Origin: Candidatus Nomurabacteria bacterium
Lineage (GTDB): Bacteria > Patescibacteriota > Minisyncoccia > Phycocordibacterales > UBA9973
DNA length: 15,568 bases
Direction: 5' to 3'
NCBI GenBank assembly: GCA_943354205.1
Contig: CALRBJ010000003.1
Span: 23,434-39,001 of the forward strand
Shown: positions 1 to 7,426 of the stretch, in pieces
Layout: every line of letters begins with the position of its first letter
How positions within the stretch are numbered: position 1 is the stretch's first letter
The notes under the pieces: model-generated
The model's input: only the letters and a program-made list of their open reading frames with translations
Database searches by the model: none
What the model was told of the DNA's origin: nothing
Position numbers and translations under genes: made by a program

Positions 1-691
1 TTACTGGATAGTGCGTCTCTTTTACAAAGATCGCATTCGAGCCTTTTACTCTGTACTCCACACTGGTTTTTATATCCTTTGTAGAACCTTGTTCGCCATA
101 GAGAGTGAGTTTTATATTTTGATTTGAAGATTTGCCGGGCGCGATAGTGCCAAGTGAGATTCTTTGTCGATCAAAATCCCCACTGTCTACGCCGAGAGAA
201 CCCTTTGGATACTCTATGATGAGGTCGCTGTATTCAAGCGCCACAGAATTTTTATTTTCAATTTCTATTTGTAAAGAAAGCTCGTCCCCACCCGCCACAA
301 AAGTATTGCCGAGCACCGTCACCACGACATTGTCAGAAGAAACTGATCCAGACCCAGTAAAGAATTTAAATCCGGCAAATAGAAGCGCGAGTGCGAAAAA
401 ACATACAGAAAAAATAAAAAACTTTTTGTAAATAGAAGATCCGGCATATTTTGTTTTCTTTATTTTTGGCATGACATTTAAAAAAGGATTAGGCTTTTCA
501 GCCAAAGAGGGCGAGAGGTCTTTTTCTATATCGTGAGGAACAGGCGGTTTTATATCCCAACCTTTTGGAACATTTCTTTGTGTTTGATGAAGCACTCCAG
601 GATTACTGCTCGCTCGCTTTAAATTCGGGTTTTTGTCGTAAAGCTTTCTTTTTAATTGTTCGAGTTTGTCAGTCTCACCTCTGTCTATCAT
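1..691 (-). CDS. Membrane-anchored surface protein, C-terminus cut by window edge
   Basis: Translating the minus strand from the ATG at 691 gives 230 codons without a stop before the window ends, so the gene is partial at its C-terminus. Residues 1-90 are polar, lysine- and proline-rich, and probably cytoplasmic. Residues 91-111 form one hydrophobic helix (FFIFSVCFFALALLFAGF) preceded by several lysines, which suggests an N-in topology. From about residue 120 the chain alternates hydrophobic and polar residues with segments such as VVVTVLGNTFVAGGDELSL and KSSNQNIKLTLYGEQGS. This resembles an extracellular immunoglobulin-like or cohesin-like beta-sandwich of surface proteins, but I recognise no specific family. 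An extended -10 box ends seven bases before the ATG, supporting this start. It follows recO in the same direction, but with its own promoter. The open frame and promoter make it a confident gene; the function is unknown. Confidence 0.8.
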   Translation of the reverse strand, partial: MIDRGETDKLEQLKRKLYDKNPNLKRASSNPGVLHQTQRNVPKGWDIKPPVPHDIEKDLSPSLAEKPNPFLNVMPKIKKTKYAGSSIYKKFFIFSVCFFALALLFAGFKFFTGSGSVSSDNVVVTVLGNTFVAGGDELSLQIEIENKNSVALEYSDLIIEYPKGSLGVDSGDFDRQRISLGTIAPGKSSNQNIKLTLYGEQGSTKDIKTSVEYRVKGSNAIFVKETHYPV

Positions 692-698
692 AGAGGCA

Positions 699-707
699 AT
701 TATACCA
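699..707 (-). promoter_or_regulatory. Extended -10 promoter of the surface-protein gene
   Basis: On the minus strand TGG is followed directly by a perfect TATAAT (704 to 699). Seven bases separate it from the ATG at 691, so transcription should begin at or next to the start codon. There is no good -35 at 17 bases, as is usual for extended -10 promoters. Confidence 0.6.
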
Positions 708-742
708 GATTTTTAAATGTTTAAATATTTCCATTTACCCAT

Positions 743-1333
743 TTACAGTTGGCTTTCGCGGAGGGCTTGGTTTATTTCGGCCACGATTTTTACCCGCTCG
801 GTAGAAGCGATAGAAAGTAGATTTTCGGAAATTTCTCCCGATACGAGGAGCGAGAGTTCCGGTTTGTGGCTAAAGTAGCCCAAGTGGTGGAGAATTCGCA
901 AAACGAGAACCGACTCCACGCTTTCTAATTCACTCTCCGACAAAGCCGGGGTGGAAATCATTTCTATCCCCCGTTTTAAATCTTCATACAGAAATTCATT
1001 TGCTTCCTCACCGTGCGAAAGCCTTTTTATCAGTGAAAAAATATTTCCGATTATTTTTATCCTCTCACCACAAGTCGGACTTGTGGCTGAAATAACAGAT
1101 TTTATCGGGGTGGCTGAAATTATCCGCCATGTTTCCCTGCCCCGCACCAGGTCTATTCGCGCCAGCGAAAAATCTTGAAGCGCGTAGCGCAATTTGGAAG
1201 AAATCTTGCGCACAGAGGTCGCACTCGCGCGTACCAAACCCAACTCTTTTGTAAAAACAGTAAAAACCTTGTCCGCCTCACGCGAATTCCGACTGCTCAA
1301 AACAAACGCTTCGGTGTGATAAATGTGGTGCAT
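743..1333 (-). CDS. recO: DNA repair protein RecO (short form)
   Basis: RecO mediates loading of RecA onto SSB-coated single-stranded DNA in the RecFOR pathway and promotes strand annealing. The N-terminal 80 residues match the family well: HTEAFVLSSRNSREADKVFTVFTKELG is the start of the oligonucleotide-binding fold, followed by LRYALQDFSLARIDL and a strand ending near residue 78. The rest is a helical domain. At 196 residues it is shorter than the roughly 240 of typical RecO. Only one cysteine (C88) is seen, so the four-cysteine zinc cluster of many RecO proteins is absent. Its ATG directly abuts the TAG of the upstream MBL gene with no gap, so the two are probably cotranscribed and translationally coupled. 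No Shine-Dalgarno is at a normal distance. Confidence 0.85.
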   Translation of the reverse strand: MHHIYHTEAFVLSSRNSREADKVFTVFTKELGLVRASATSVRKISSKLRYALQDFSLARIDLVRGRETWRIISATPIKSVISATSPTCGERIKIIGNIFSLIKRLSHGEEANEFLYEDLKRGIEMISTPALSESELESVESVLVLRILHHLGYFSHKPELSLLVSGEISENLLSIASTERVKIVAEINQALRESQL

Positions 1334-1975
1334 CTAAAATTCATTTTCCTCGCCAATTTCTAATTTTTTAAACAAAATTCCAGCTTTTGATAAAAAGTGT
1401 TCTGGAATTCCGTAAATAAAAGTAGCAAATGGTTTAAGTGGCGCATCATGCACAGGAAAACAAAATTTGGGCTTAACTTCTTTTGCATAATCAATAGCGT
1501 CTTTCATCTTCATCCAAGGACCTAAAACCGGCAAAGCTAAAATATCTACTTGTGTATTTGGTAAATTGAAAGAATCTCCCGGATAACACAAATTATTTAT
1601 CATATACCCAGTATTTTGCACTTGACCGTAGTCTTCATAAATTTGCGCATGCTTATCACCAAAACCTTTTATGCTAATTCCTTGAAAATCAAAACTTTGC
1701 CCATCTTCTACTTTTGTAAAATTTATTCCGGCTTCAGAAAGGAGTTTCCCCACAGAGGTATTGGAAATTACAACAGCATTTACATTATTTTTTAAAATTT
1801 CTTTCAAGGTATCTAGGTGTAAATGGTCGGCATGTTCATGGGTAAACAATATAAGTGAAATATTTTTCTCTAATACAGAATCTCCCCCATAATTAAAATT
1901 ACTAGGATCGGTCATAATCCTCGTCCCTTTAATATCAACCACAAAACAGCAGTGTCCAAGCTTTTTTATTCTCAT
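1334..1975 (-). CDS. MBL-fold metal-dependent hydrolase (UlaG/YtkL-like)
   Basis: This is a 213-residue metallo-beta-lactamase-fold protein that likely binds two metal ions and hydrolyses a small phosphorylated or lactone-type substrate; the substrate cannot be told from sequence. It opens with the family's MRIKKLGHCCFVVDIKG strand. The metal-binding signature THEHADH lies at residues 45-51 (H46, H48, D50, H51), followed by H109 and the aspartate of YPGDS (D134). H176 in PVHDAPL completes the set. The length is normal for the small UlaG-like branch. Its own extended -10 promoter sits six bases before the ATG, and recO follows immediately, so the gene appears to drive a two-gene MBL-recO unit. 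The fold and metal site are confident; the physiological role is not. Confidence 0.85.
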   Translation of the reverse strand: MRIKKLGHCCFVVDIKGTRIMTDPSNFNYGGDSVLEKNISLILFTHEHADHLHLDTLKEILKNNVNAVVISNTSVGKLLSEAGINFTKVEDGQSFDFQGISIKGFGDKHAQIYEDYGQVQNTGYMINNLCYPGDSFNLPNTQVDILALPVLGPWMKMKDAIDYAKEVKPKFCFPVHDAPLKPFATFIYGIPEHFLSKAGILFKKLEIGEENEF

Positions 1976-1981
1976 GTTTGG

Positions 1982-1990
1982 ATTATAGCA
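1982..1990 (-). promoter_or_regulatory. Extended -10 promoter of the MBL-recO unit
   Basis: On the minus strand TGC is followed directly by a perfect TATAAT (1987 to 1982). It ends six bases before the ATG at 1975, predicting a leaderless transcript. The whole 16-base gap between the ASCH and MBL genes is taken up by this element, and any -35 would lie inside the ASCH gene. Confidence 0.65.
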
Positions 1991-1991
1991 A

Positions 1992-2312
1992 CTATTTCAA
2001 CTTAAATTCAATAAATTTAATCAAAGTCTCTGGGCCGACAGTTTTGTCTGGATAATGGTTTCCTAATACTTTATACATGTCCGGGATGGAGTCGTAATAA
2101 CCAACTATTTCGCTTTCCATAACTTCGCCCATTTTCTTTTCAATACATTCAGTGATTATTGCATGAGCAAAAACTTTATTTGTGCCGGATTCAATTAATT
2201 CCAATTCATCCCCAACTTTCAAATCCTTATCATCAAAAAGCCGGCGAGTATTTGTCTTCTCCCCTCCCAATATCTGATGCATCAAATCAGTTTGAAATTT
2301 TAGGGATTTCAT
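1992..2312 (-). CDS. ASCH-domain protein (PUA-like fold)
   Basis: This is a 106-residue protein consisting of a single ASCH domain, a PUA-like beta-barrel family thought to bind RNA or nucleotides and found near translation genes. The N-terminal signature is visible: a helix (QTDLMHQILGGEKTNTRRLF) carrying the GxKT-x-T-R-R pattern at residues 17-24. It is followed by the strand KVGDELELIESG and a later strand containing AHAIITECI. The start ATG at 2312 shares its A with the ileS stop codon (TAATG), a hallmark of translational coupling. That links it to isoleucyl-tRNA synthetase expression and suggests, as inference only, an RNA-related role. ASCH proteins include N4-acetylcytidine amidohydrolases such as YqfB, but I cannot assign that activity here. 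Confidence 0.75.
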   Translation of the reverse strand: MKSLKFQTDLMHQILGGEKTNTRRLFDDKDLKVGDELELIESGTNKVFAHAIITECIEKKMGEVMESEIVGYYDSIPDMYKVLGNHYPDKTVGPETLIKFIEFKLK

Positions 2313-5300
2313 TACTCAATCTTTATCTTCTCCTCCATTTCTGCAAATGCGACAGTGGAAGCGGTGACGGTTTTTTTGAGGTCGTCTTCAAAACCGGAGA
2401 CGGTTTCTTTATAGATGTTTGAGAGTGTAAGAGAAATAACATCGGCCGGGGTCAGGCCTTTTTCTTTACGCATGTCTTGGATGGCGCGGAGGAGTTCGCG
2501 ATAGTCGCCTTCGCGTTTAAGTTCCGGAGTAATGCGCTCGTCAAAAATAATGACTGGGCCTTTTTCTACACCTTTTACATTGAGCTCGTCTTTTATGATT
2601 TGCTTATATGCATCGCTCAAATCTTCGGTGATGAAGAATGTGGCAAGTGGTTGGCGCACCGGGATGCCCGCTTTTTTGCGAAGCGCGTTTCCAACCGTGC
2701 ACAAGTCGCGCACGAGTTGCATTTCTTCAATTATTTTTGCATTTACTTCATCGGTAGTAGGCCAGTCTTCTAAATGCACTGATTCTTTTCCGCCAGAAAC
2801 CTTCAAATACATTTCTTCGGAAAAGAATGGGGTGAACGGCGCCATAAATTTGGAGAGTTCGGTGAATACATGTTTGGTGGTTGCCAAAGCATAATTTTTA
2901 TCTTCTTCGTCTTCACCCTTGAATCGGTCGCGCGAACGGCGGATATACCAAGTAGAAAAATCGCTGACAAAATCGCGAAGCGCGCGGGTGGGTTTAAAGA
3001 GGTCGTATTTTTCAAGCGACTCTGTGCCCTCTTGTATCATTTTATCGAGCAAAGTCAGTATCCATTTATCTAGCGGATTCTTGCTTTCTCGCGCATTTAA
3101 ATTTGGAGTTTCATTTGCATACAATTCATAAAATTTGTAGCAGTTCTCGAGTAGCGTAAATACTTTGCCCTGCAATTCTTTCACTACTTTTTCATCATAA
3201 TTTTTACTGTCGCCCGGCTGGTTGACCGAATACATCCACAAGCGCAAAGTATCCGCGCCGTATTTTTGCATTTCTACCCATGGGTCCACCGTGTTACCGA
3301 CCGATTTACTCATCTTTTTACCTTCAGCATCCATCACCAGCCCCAAACAGATGACATTCTTATACGCGATGCCTTTGCCCATCAAAGTCGCGATAGCGTG
3401 CATGGTATAAAACCAGCCGCGGGTTTGGTCCACGCCTTCAGAAATAAAATCGGCTGGGTATAAAATATTTTCTCCTTCGAATGGATAATGCGCTTGGGCA
3501 AACGGCATGGCGCCGGAATCGAACCACACATCCATCACCTCTTTCACCCGCACCATATCGCCCCCGCAATCGCAATCAAACTTCACCTCATCGATAAATG
3601 GGCGGTGCAAATCTAATTCAAAATTTTCATCGTGCGGTAGTGGCGCAAACTCGAGCTCTCGCACTTCGCCATTGCCCACAAAGGAATAATCGCTACGCGC
3701 CAAATCGAGTGAATCTTTGGCATCCAAGCCGGAAGCGCCAGCAAAAAGGAGCCACATCGGTGCGCCGTGGGTGACGATCAGAATTTTTTTATTCTGATAT
3801 TTTTGTTCCAGTTCGTATAAAAGCTCGGTCACGCGATTTTTCACCTCTTGGCGCGATTCCCCGCCCGGAGCTTGCACCGCGAAATTTTCTGGGGTCGCTG
3901 GAAAATCTTTGTGGTAATCACTCCACTTTTTGCCATTGTAATCAGCGCCAACATTGAATTCGCCCAAGCGTTCATCGTAAATAATTTTCTCGGCAGCGAT
4001 GCCATTGTCCTTGGCGATTATTTCTACCGTCTCACGCGTCCGCATAAAAGGCGATGCTATGACTAGGTCGGGCATACTGTGTCGAAAGTTTTGAGAAGTT
4101 TTGAGCACTTGCTGTACGCCAGTTTCGGTCAGCTTGTTTGGCAAAGTCGGGTCGCAGGAAACCAAATCCATAGGGTTGTGCTCGGCCTCGCCATGACGCA
4201 TGACCATATAAGTATTGCCCGACTTTTTAGTACGAGATTTCAAATCGGCAATACTTTTAACTACGATTCTTTTCTTGCACTCCGCGCACTCCCACACTGG
4301 CAGAGGCGTGGCCCAAAAGCGCTCGCGCGAAATAGCCCAATCTTTTATGTCATTCAACCATTCGCCAAAGCGCCCGTCTTTTATGTAGGCCGGTTCCCAG
4401 TTTATTTTTTGATTTTCTGAAACAAGTTTGTCGCGCAATTTTGACATAGCGATATACCACGAATCGCGCGCGTAGTAGAGGAGCGGAGTTTTACAGCGCC
4501 AACAGTGCGGATATGAGTGCTCATGTTTTTCTTTTTTATATAAAAGGTTTCGAGAGTGCAAATCTTTGATGATTTCTACCGCCGTGGCTTCATCGCGCAC
4601 ATACAATCCCGAGAGAAATCCAGTATTTGGTAAAAAGAGTCCGTCGAGACCCACCATGTGGTGCTTTGGCAAGTTCAATTTTGTCCCGAGTTCGAAGTCG
4701 TCGGCGCCGTACATGACGGCGGTGTGCACTACCCCGGTACCATCCTCGGTCGTCACAAAATCAGCTAGATATATCTTGTAGGCATTTTCGAGTTTTGGTT
4801 TTTCAGTATCGGAAATATTTTCTTCGGTAAAAGGATACAGCGGTTCGTAGGCTTTTCCGACCAAATCGCTCCCTTTCATTTCAGAAACTATTTCGTATTC
4901 GGTGGTGAGTATTGCGAGGCGGGCTTTAGCCAAGATTAAAAATTCATTCTGTGTTTCTATCTTTGTTTTTATTTTTACGTAATCAATATCCTTGCCAACT
5001 GCGAGGGCGACATTGCCCGGCAGAGTCCACGGGGTAGTCGTCCAAGCCAAAATAAAAGTATCAGCCTCATCCACCAATTTAAATTTCACAAATACTGAAA
5101 TATCTTTTATATCTTTGTACGCTTCCGGCTGACCGAGCTCGTGCGAAGATAAGGCCGTACCGCAGCGCGTGCACCACGGAAGCACTTTGTAGTCTTTATA
5201 AAGCAAGCCTTGGTCTTCTACATTTGAAACGATATTCCAAACTGATTCGATGTAGTTATTTTTATAAGTGATGTATGGATTTTTTTTATCCAGCCAAAAA

Positions 5301-5734
5301 CCCAAGCGGTCGGTAAACTCTTCCCATTCATTTTTGTAAAGCCAGACGGATTCTTTGCATTTCTTATTGTAAAGCGCGATGCCGTAATCCTCGATATCTT
5401 TTTTAGAAGTAAAGCCCAATTCTTTTTCTACTTGCAGTTCTACCGGCAAACCGTGTGTGTCCCAGCCGGCTTTGCGCTCCACATGGAATCCGCGCATGGT
5501 TTTGTAGCGAGGCAAAGCGTCTTTGAACGCACGAGCTTCGAGGTGGTGAATACCAGGCCGACCATTTGCAGTCGGTGGTCCTTCATAAAAGACAAATTCA
5601 CCAGCTGGAGAATCCTTGGCCAAGGCTTTTTCAAAAATATTTTCTTTCTGCCAAAAGGCTAAAATCCGCTCTTCTCGTAAAGCGGCTTCGGACTTTATTT
5701 TGTTTTTTGCTTCCATTTCTTTCTCCCAGTCCAT
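2312..5734 (-). CDS. ileS: Isoleucyl-tRNA synthetase with embedded histidine-phosphatase domain
   Basis: This 1140-residue class I synthetase charges tRNA-Ile and is of the IleRS2 (eukaryote-like) type. Visible parts: the HIGH-region motif as GIHH (61-64) after EGPPTANGRP; WDTHGLPVE (91-99); first zinc site C188/C191 and C411/C414; CP1 editing domain with WTTTPWTLPGN (231-241) and GTGVVHTAVMYGADD (332-346); second zinc site C483/C486 and C721/C723; KMSKS (807-811); and a helical anticodon-binding domain from about 860. Residues 508-697 are a foreign histidine-phosphatase domain lying between the halves of the second zinc site. Compared with Thermus-type IleRS recalled from memory, roughly 80-100 residues are missing after ELNVK (1050-1054), before ITPELKREG. 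A leaderless-type promoter supports the start. The ASCH gene overlaps its stop. Confidence 0.95.
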   Translation of the reverse strand: MDWEKEMEAKNKIKSEAALREERILAFWQKENIFEKALAKDSPAGEFVFYEGPPTANGRPGIHHLEARAFKDALPRYKTMRGFHVERKAGWDTHGLPVELQVEKELGFTSKKDIEDYGIALYNKKCKESVWLYKNEWEEFTDRLGFWLDKKNPYITYKNNYIESVWNIVSNVEDQGLLYKDYKVLPWCTRCGTALSSHELGQPEAYKDIKDISVFVKFKLVDEADTFILAWTTTPWTLPGNVALAVGKDIDYVKIKTKIETQNEFLILAKARLAILTTEYEIVSEMKGSDLVGKAYEPLYPFTEENISDTEKPKLENAYKIYLADFVTTEDGTGVVHTAVMYGADDFELGTKLNLPKHHMVGLDGLFLPNTGFLSGLYVRDEATAVEIIKDLHSRNLLYKKEKHEHSYPHCWRCKTPLLYYARDSWYIAMSKLRDKLVSENQKINWEPAYIKDGRFGEWLNDIKDWAISRERFWATPLPVWECAECKKRIVVKSIADLKSRTKKSGNTYMVMRHGEAEHNPMDLVSCDPTLPNKLTETGVQQVLKTSQNFRHSMPDLVIASPFMRTRETVEIIAKDNGIAAEKIIYDERLGEFNVGADYNGKKWSDYHKDFPATPENFAVQAPGGESRQEVKNRVTELLYELEQKYQNKKILIVTHGAPMWLLFAGASGLDAKDSLDLARSDYSFVGNGEVRELEFAPLPHDENFELDLHRPFIDEVKFDCDCGGDMVRVKEVMDVWFDSGAMPFAQAHYPFEGENILYPADFISEGVDQTRGWFYTMHAIATLMGKGIAYKNVICLGLVMDAEGKKMSKSVGNTVDPWVEMQKYGADTLRLWMYSVNQPGDSKNYDEKVVKELQGKVFTLLENCYKFYELYANETPNLNARESKNPLDKWILTLLDKMIQEGTESLEKYDLFKPTRALRDFVSDFSTWYIRRSRDRFKGEDEEDKNYALATTKHVFTELSKFMAPFTPFFSEEMYLKVSGGKESVHLEDWPTTDEVNAKIIEEMQLVRDLCTVGNALRKKAGIPVRQPLATFFITEDLSDAYKQIIKDELNVKGVEKGPVIIFDERITPELKREGDYRELLRAIQDMRKEKGLTPADVISLTLSNIYKETVSGFEDDLKKTVTASTVAFAEMEEKIKIE
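3644..4213 (-). other. Histidine-phosphatase domain inserted within IleRS (residues 508-697)
   Basis: This in-frame segment has every landmark of the phosphoglycerate-mutase/GpmB-like histidine phosphatases. These are the phospho-acceptor motif RHGE (R513, H514, G515), SPFMRTRET with the phosphate-binding R565, the acid-base glutamate E592 in ERLGEFNVG, PGGES (623-627), and the second catalytic histidine H656 in ILIVTHGAP. The flanking residues (IADLKSRTKK before, DLHRPFIDEVKFDC after) are ordinary IleRS sequence that is contiguous in other IleRS2 enzymes. The domain therefore looks catalytically intact. Its substrate is unknown. Confidence 0.93.
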
Positions 5735-5741
5735 AAAAACT

Positions 5742-5750
5742 ATATTAGCA
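5742..5750 (-). promoter_or_regulatory. Extended -10 promoter of ileS
   Basis: On the minus strand TGC is followed by TAATAT (5747 to 5742), seven bases before the ATG at 5734. It lies in the 34-base gap after the ABC permease, where no terminator hairpin is visible. Confidence 0.5.
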
Positions 5751-5768
5751 CAAAAGGGTTATTTTTTA

Positions 5769-6515
5769 TTAGGCTTCTATTTTCGAAAAAAGCTCGGTGG
5801 CGACGATGAGCGCGATCACGGCCGCGAGCACTATCGTCCAAATATCGGTGGTCAGATTGAAATGATACACCCCGCTTAGGAGACCACGAATGGCATCGAT
5901 GCCATAGGAAAGCGGATTCCATTTTATAAATGCTGTCATGCCTTTGGAAAGGCCTTCGAGCGGAAATAGCGCGCCAGAGAGAAAGAAAAGAGGCATCATG
6001 ATGAAATTCATAATGATCGGGAAAGCCTGCATGTCGCGCATACGCACAGCGATGGCAGTGCCGAGCGCGGTAAAGAGCGTGGCGATAGCAAACATGGCCA
6101 CCAGTAAAAGCGGGAGTGAAGAAATATGGCTCGGCTTGAAACCGAAAAGCATCGACAAGAAAAATACAACGATGCCTTGGAAAGTGGCGATCGTCGCCCC
6201 GCCCAAAGTACGCCCGAGGGCAATAGAAAACCGCGACACCGGCGCGACGAGTGTCTCTTTCAAGAATCCAAACTGCCTGTCCCAGATGACTTCGATGCCG
6301 GCAAACATGGCGGAAAAGATGATGCCCATGCCGATGATGCCGGGCGCGAGGAAATTTATATAACTACCTCCCCCGCCTTTGGCAAAGACCGGACCAAAAC
6401 CATAGCCGAAGGCGACTAGAAATAGAAGCGGTTGGGCGAGCGAGGCGAAGATGCGCGGTTTAGATCGCCAGTATTTTATTATTTGTCTCAACCATAGTAT
6501 GTATGTGGCCTGCAT
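5769..6515 (-). CDS. ABC-2 type exporter permease (DrrB-like)
   Basis: This 248-residue integral membrane protein is the membrane half of an ABC-2 exporter of the DrrB/NodJ type, pumping an unidentified lipid, glycan or drug across the cytoplasmic membrane. About six hydrophobic segments are visible, near residues 23-43, 56-76, 105-128, 135-156, 165-185 and 226-242. The conserved FLKETLVAPVSR loop (84-95) and the NPLSYGIDAIR motif (200-210) before the last helix are typical of the family. The ATPase gene lies just upstream in the same direction, separated by 46 bases containing a heptad repeat. No Shine-Dalgarno precedes the ATG, which is the only sensible start. The substrate cannot be inferred. 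Confidence 0.9.
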   Translation of the reverse strand: MQATYILWLRQIIKYWRSKPRIFASLAQPLLFLVAFGYGFGPVFAKGGGGSYINFLAPGIIGMGIIFSAMFAGIEVIWDRQFGFLKETLVAPVSRFSIALGRTLGGATIATFQGIVVFFLSMLFGFKPSHISSLPLLLVAMFAIATLFTALGTAIAVRMRDMQAFPIIMNFIMMPLFFLSGALFPLEGLSKGMTAFIKWNPLSYGIDAIRGLLSGVYHFNLTTDIWTIVLAAVIALIVATELFSKIEA

Positions 6516-6524
6516 TTGAAAATT

Positions 6525-6559
6525 TTTAATTCGTAATTTGTAATTCGTAATTTATAATT
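6525..6559. repeat. Five tandem 7-base units between ABC ATPase and permease genes
   Basis: On the plus strand five consecutive heptamers read TTTAATT, CGTAATT, TGTAATT, CGTAATT and TATAATT. They share the core TAATT with a variable pair in front. They fill most of the 46-base gap, directly upstream of the permease start. Confidence 0.8.
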
Positions 6560-6561
6560 GA

Positions 6562-7362
6562 TTACTTCTTCCCCGCCCAAACCCTCATGCCTTGTCGCAA
6601 ACCATCGAGCGCGCCGGCGCCATCGTCGCGGATGCTCTCGCCGGTGAGTTTTAAGAATGCGTCTTCCAGATTTTCTGCGCCGGAGCGAGCGATCAGATCA
6701 TCCGGAGTGCCATTCTCAATGATGCGTCCGTGGTCGATGATGGCGATATGGTCGGCCATACGCGAAGCTTCCTCCATGTAGTGCGTGGTAAAGAATATGG
6801 TCATACCGTGATCGCTAGAGAGCTTTTTTATATAATCCCAAATATGGTTGCGGGTCTGCGGGTCGAGGCCGAGCGTCGGCTCGTCCAAGAAAAGTATTTT
6901 GGGCTCGTGCAGAAGCGAGCGCGCCAGCTCGAGACGACGCTTCATCCCACCAGAATAATTTCGCACCAAATCTTTTTTCCTGTCTGAAAGATCGACCAGA
7001 GCGAGGAGCTCGTCCATCTTTTTTCGGCGGACGCTTTTCGACAAGCCATATAGCGCGCCATGAAAATCCATATTTTCAAATGCCGTCAGATCGTCGTCGA
7101 GGCTTTGGTCTTGAAAGCAGATACCGAAAGATTTGCGGACGACTTTTTTATGATGCGCCACATCGTGCCCGCAAACACTGGCCGAGCCAGAGGTTTTGTC
7201 TAAAAGAGTGGTTAGGATTTTTATCGTGGTCGTCTTGCCCGCGCCGTTTGGGCCCAGAAAGGCGAATATCGAGCCCTGTGGCACGGAAAAGGAAATATCG
7301 TCCACTGCCGTGAACTTGCCGAATTTCTTTGTCAGATTTTTTACCAAAACCGCGTCTTCCAT
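6562..7362 (-). CDS. ABC exporter ATPase (DrrA/NodI-like)
   Basis: This 266-residue nucleotide-binding subunit energises the exporter whose permease follows. All ABC motifs are present: Walker A GPNGAGKTTT (37-46), Q-loop Q84 in ICFQDQSLDDDLT, the signature NYSGGMKRR (135-143), Walker B ILFLDEPTLGLDP (156-168), and the switch histidine H194 in FFTTHYMEEAS. The first 220 residues form the complete ATPase core. The last 45 (ENLEDAFLKLTGESIRDD onward) match the short C-terminal tail of daunorubicin-resistance-type ATPases. It is preceded by the terminator of the 183-residue gene and so starts a new transcription unit. A possible -10 (TGG TAGTGT, 7382 to 7374) is 11 bases upstream but is weak. 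Confidence 0.93.
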   Translation of the reverse strand: MEDAVLVKNLTKKFGKFTAVDDISFSVPQGSIFAFLGPNGAGKTTTIKILTTLLDKTSGSASVCGHDVAHHKKVVRKSFGICFQDQSLDDDLTAFENMDFHGALYGLSKSVRRKKMDELLALVDLSDRKKDLVRNYSGGMKRRLELARSLLHEPKILFLDEPTLGLDPQTRNHIWDYIKKLSSDHGMTIFFTTHYMEEASRMADHIAIIDHGRIIENGTPDDLIARSGAENLEDAFLKLTGESIRDDGAGALDGLRQGMRVWAGKK

Positions 7363-7394
7363 ATGTAAACACTACACTACCACACCGAGGATAA

Positions 7395-7426
7395 AATAAA
7401 AAACCCAGACATTAAAATCTGGGCTT
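7395..7426 (-). terminator. Intrinsic terminator of the 183-residue gene
   Basis: The minus-strand transcript folds as CCCAGA - TTTTAATG loop - TCTGGG (stem 7423-7418 with 7409-7404), extendable by a G-U and two A-U pairs. It is followed by a run of Ts through about 7395. The stop codon of the 183-residue gene (7414 to 7412) lies inside the loop. Confidence 0.8.

Noticed and set aside
132..431. Plus-strand open frame of 99 residues
   Set aside because: It is antisense to the open minus-strand surface-protein frame, which has a promoter and a clear transmembrane helix; composition of the plus frame is unconvincing.
3644..4213. Phosphatase insert as a separate gene or an assembly chimera
   Set aside because: The frame is continuous, IleRS motifs resume exactly on both sides, and there is no stop, start signal or promoter at the borders; reads would still be needed to exclude an artefact fully.
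4079..4420. Plus-strand open frame of 113 residues opposite ileS
   Set aside because: It is antisense to the highly conserved IleRS and phosphatase-domain sequence; no motif or promoter supports it.
5938..6363. Plus-strand open frame of 141 residues
   Set aside because: It lies wholly antisense to the ABC permease gene and shows the repetitive composition expected of a shadow frame.
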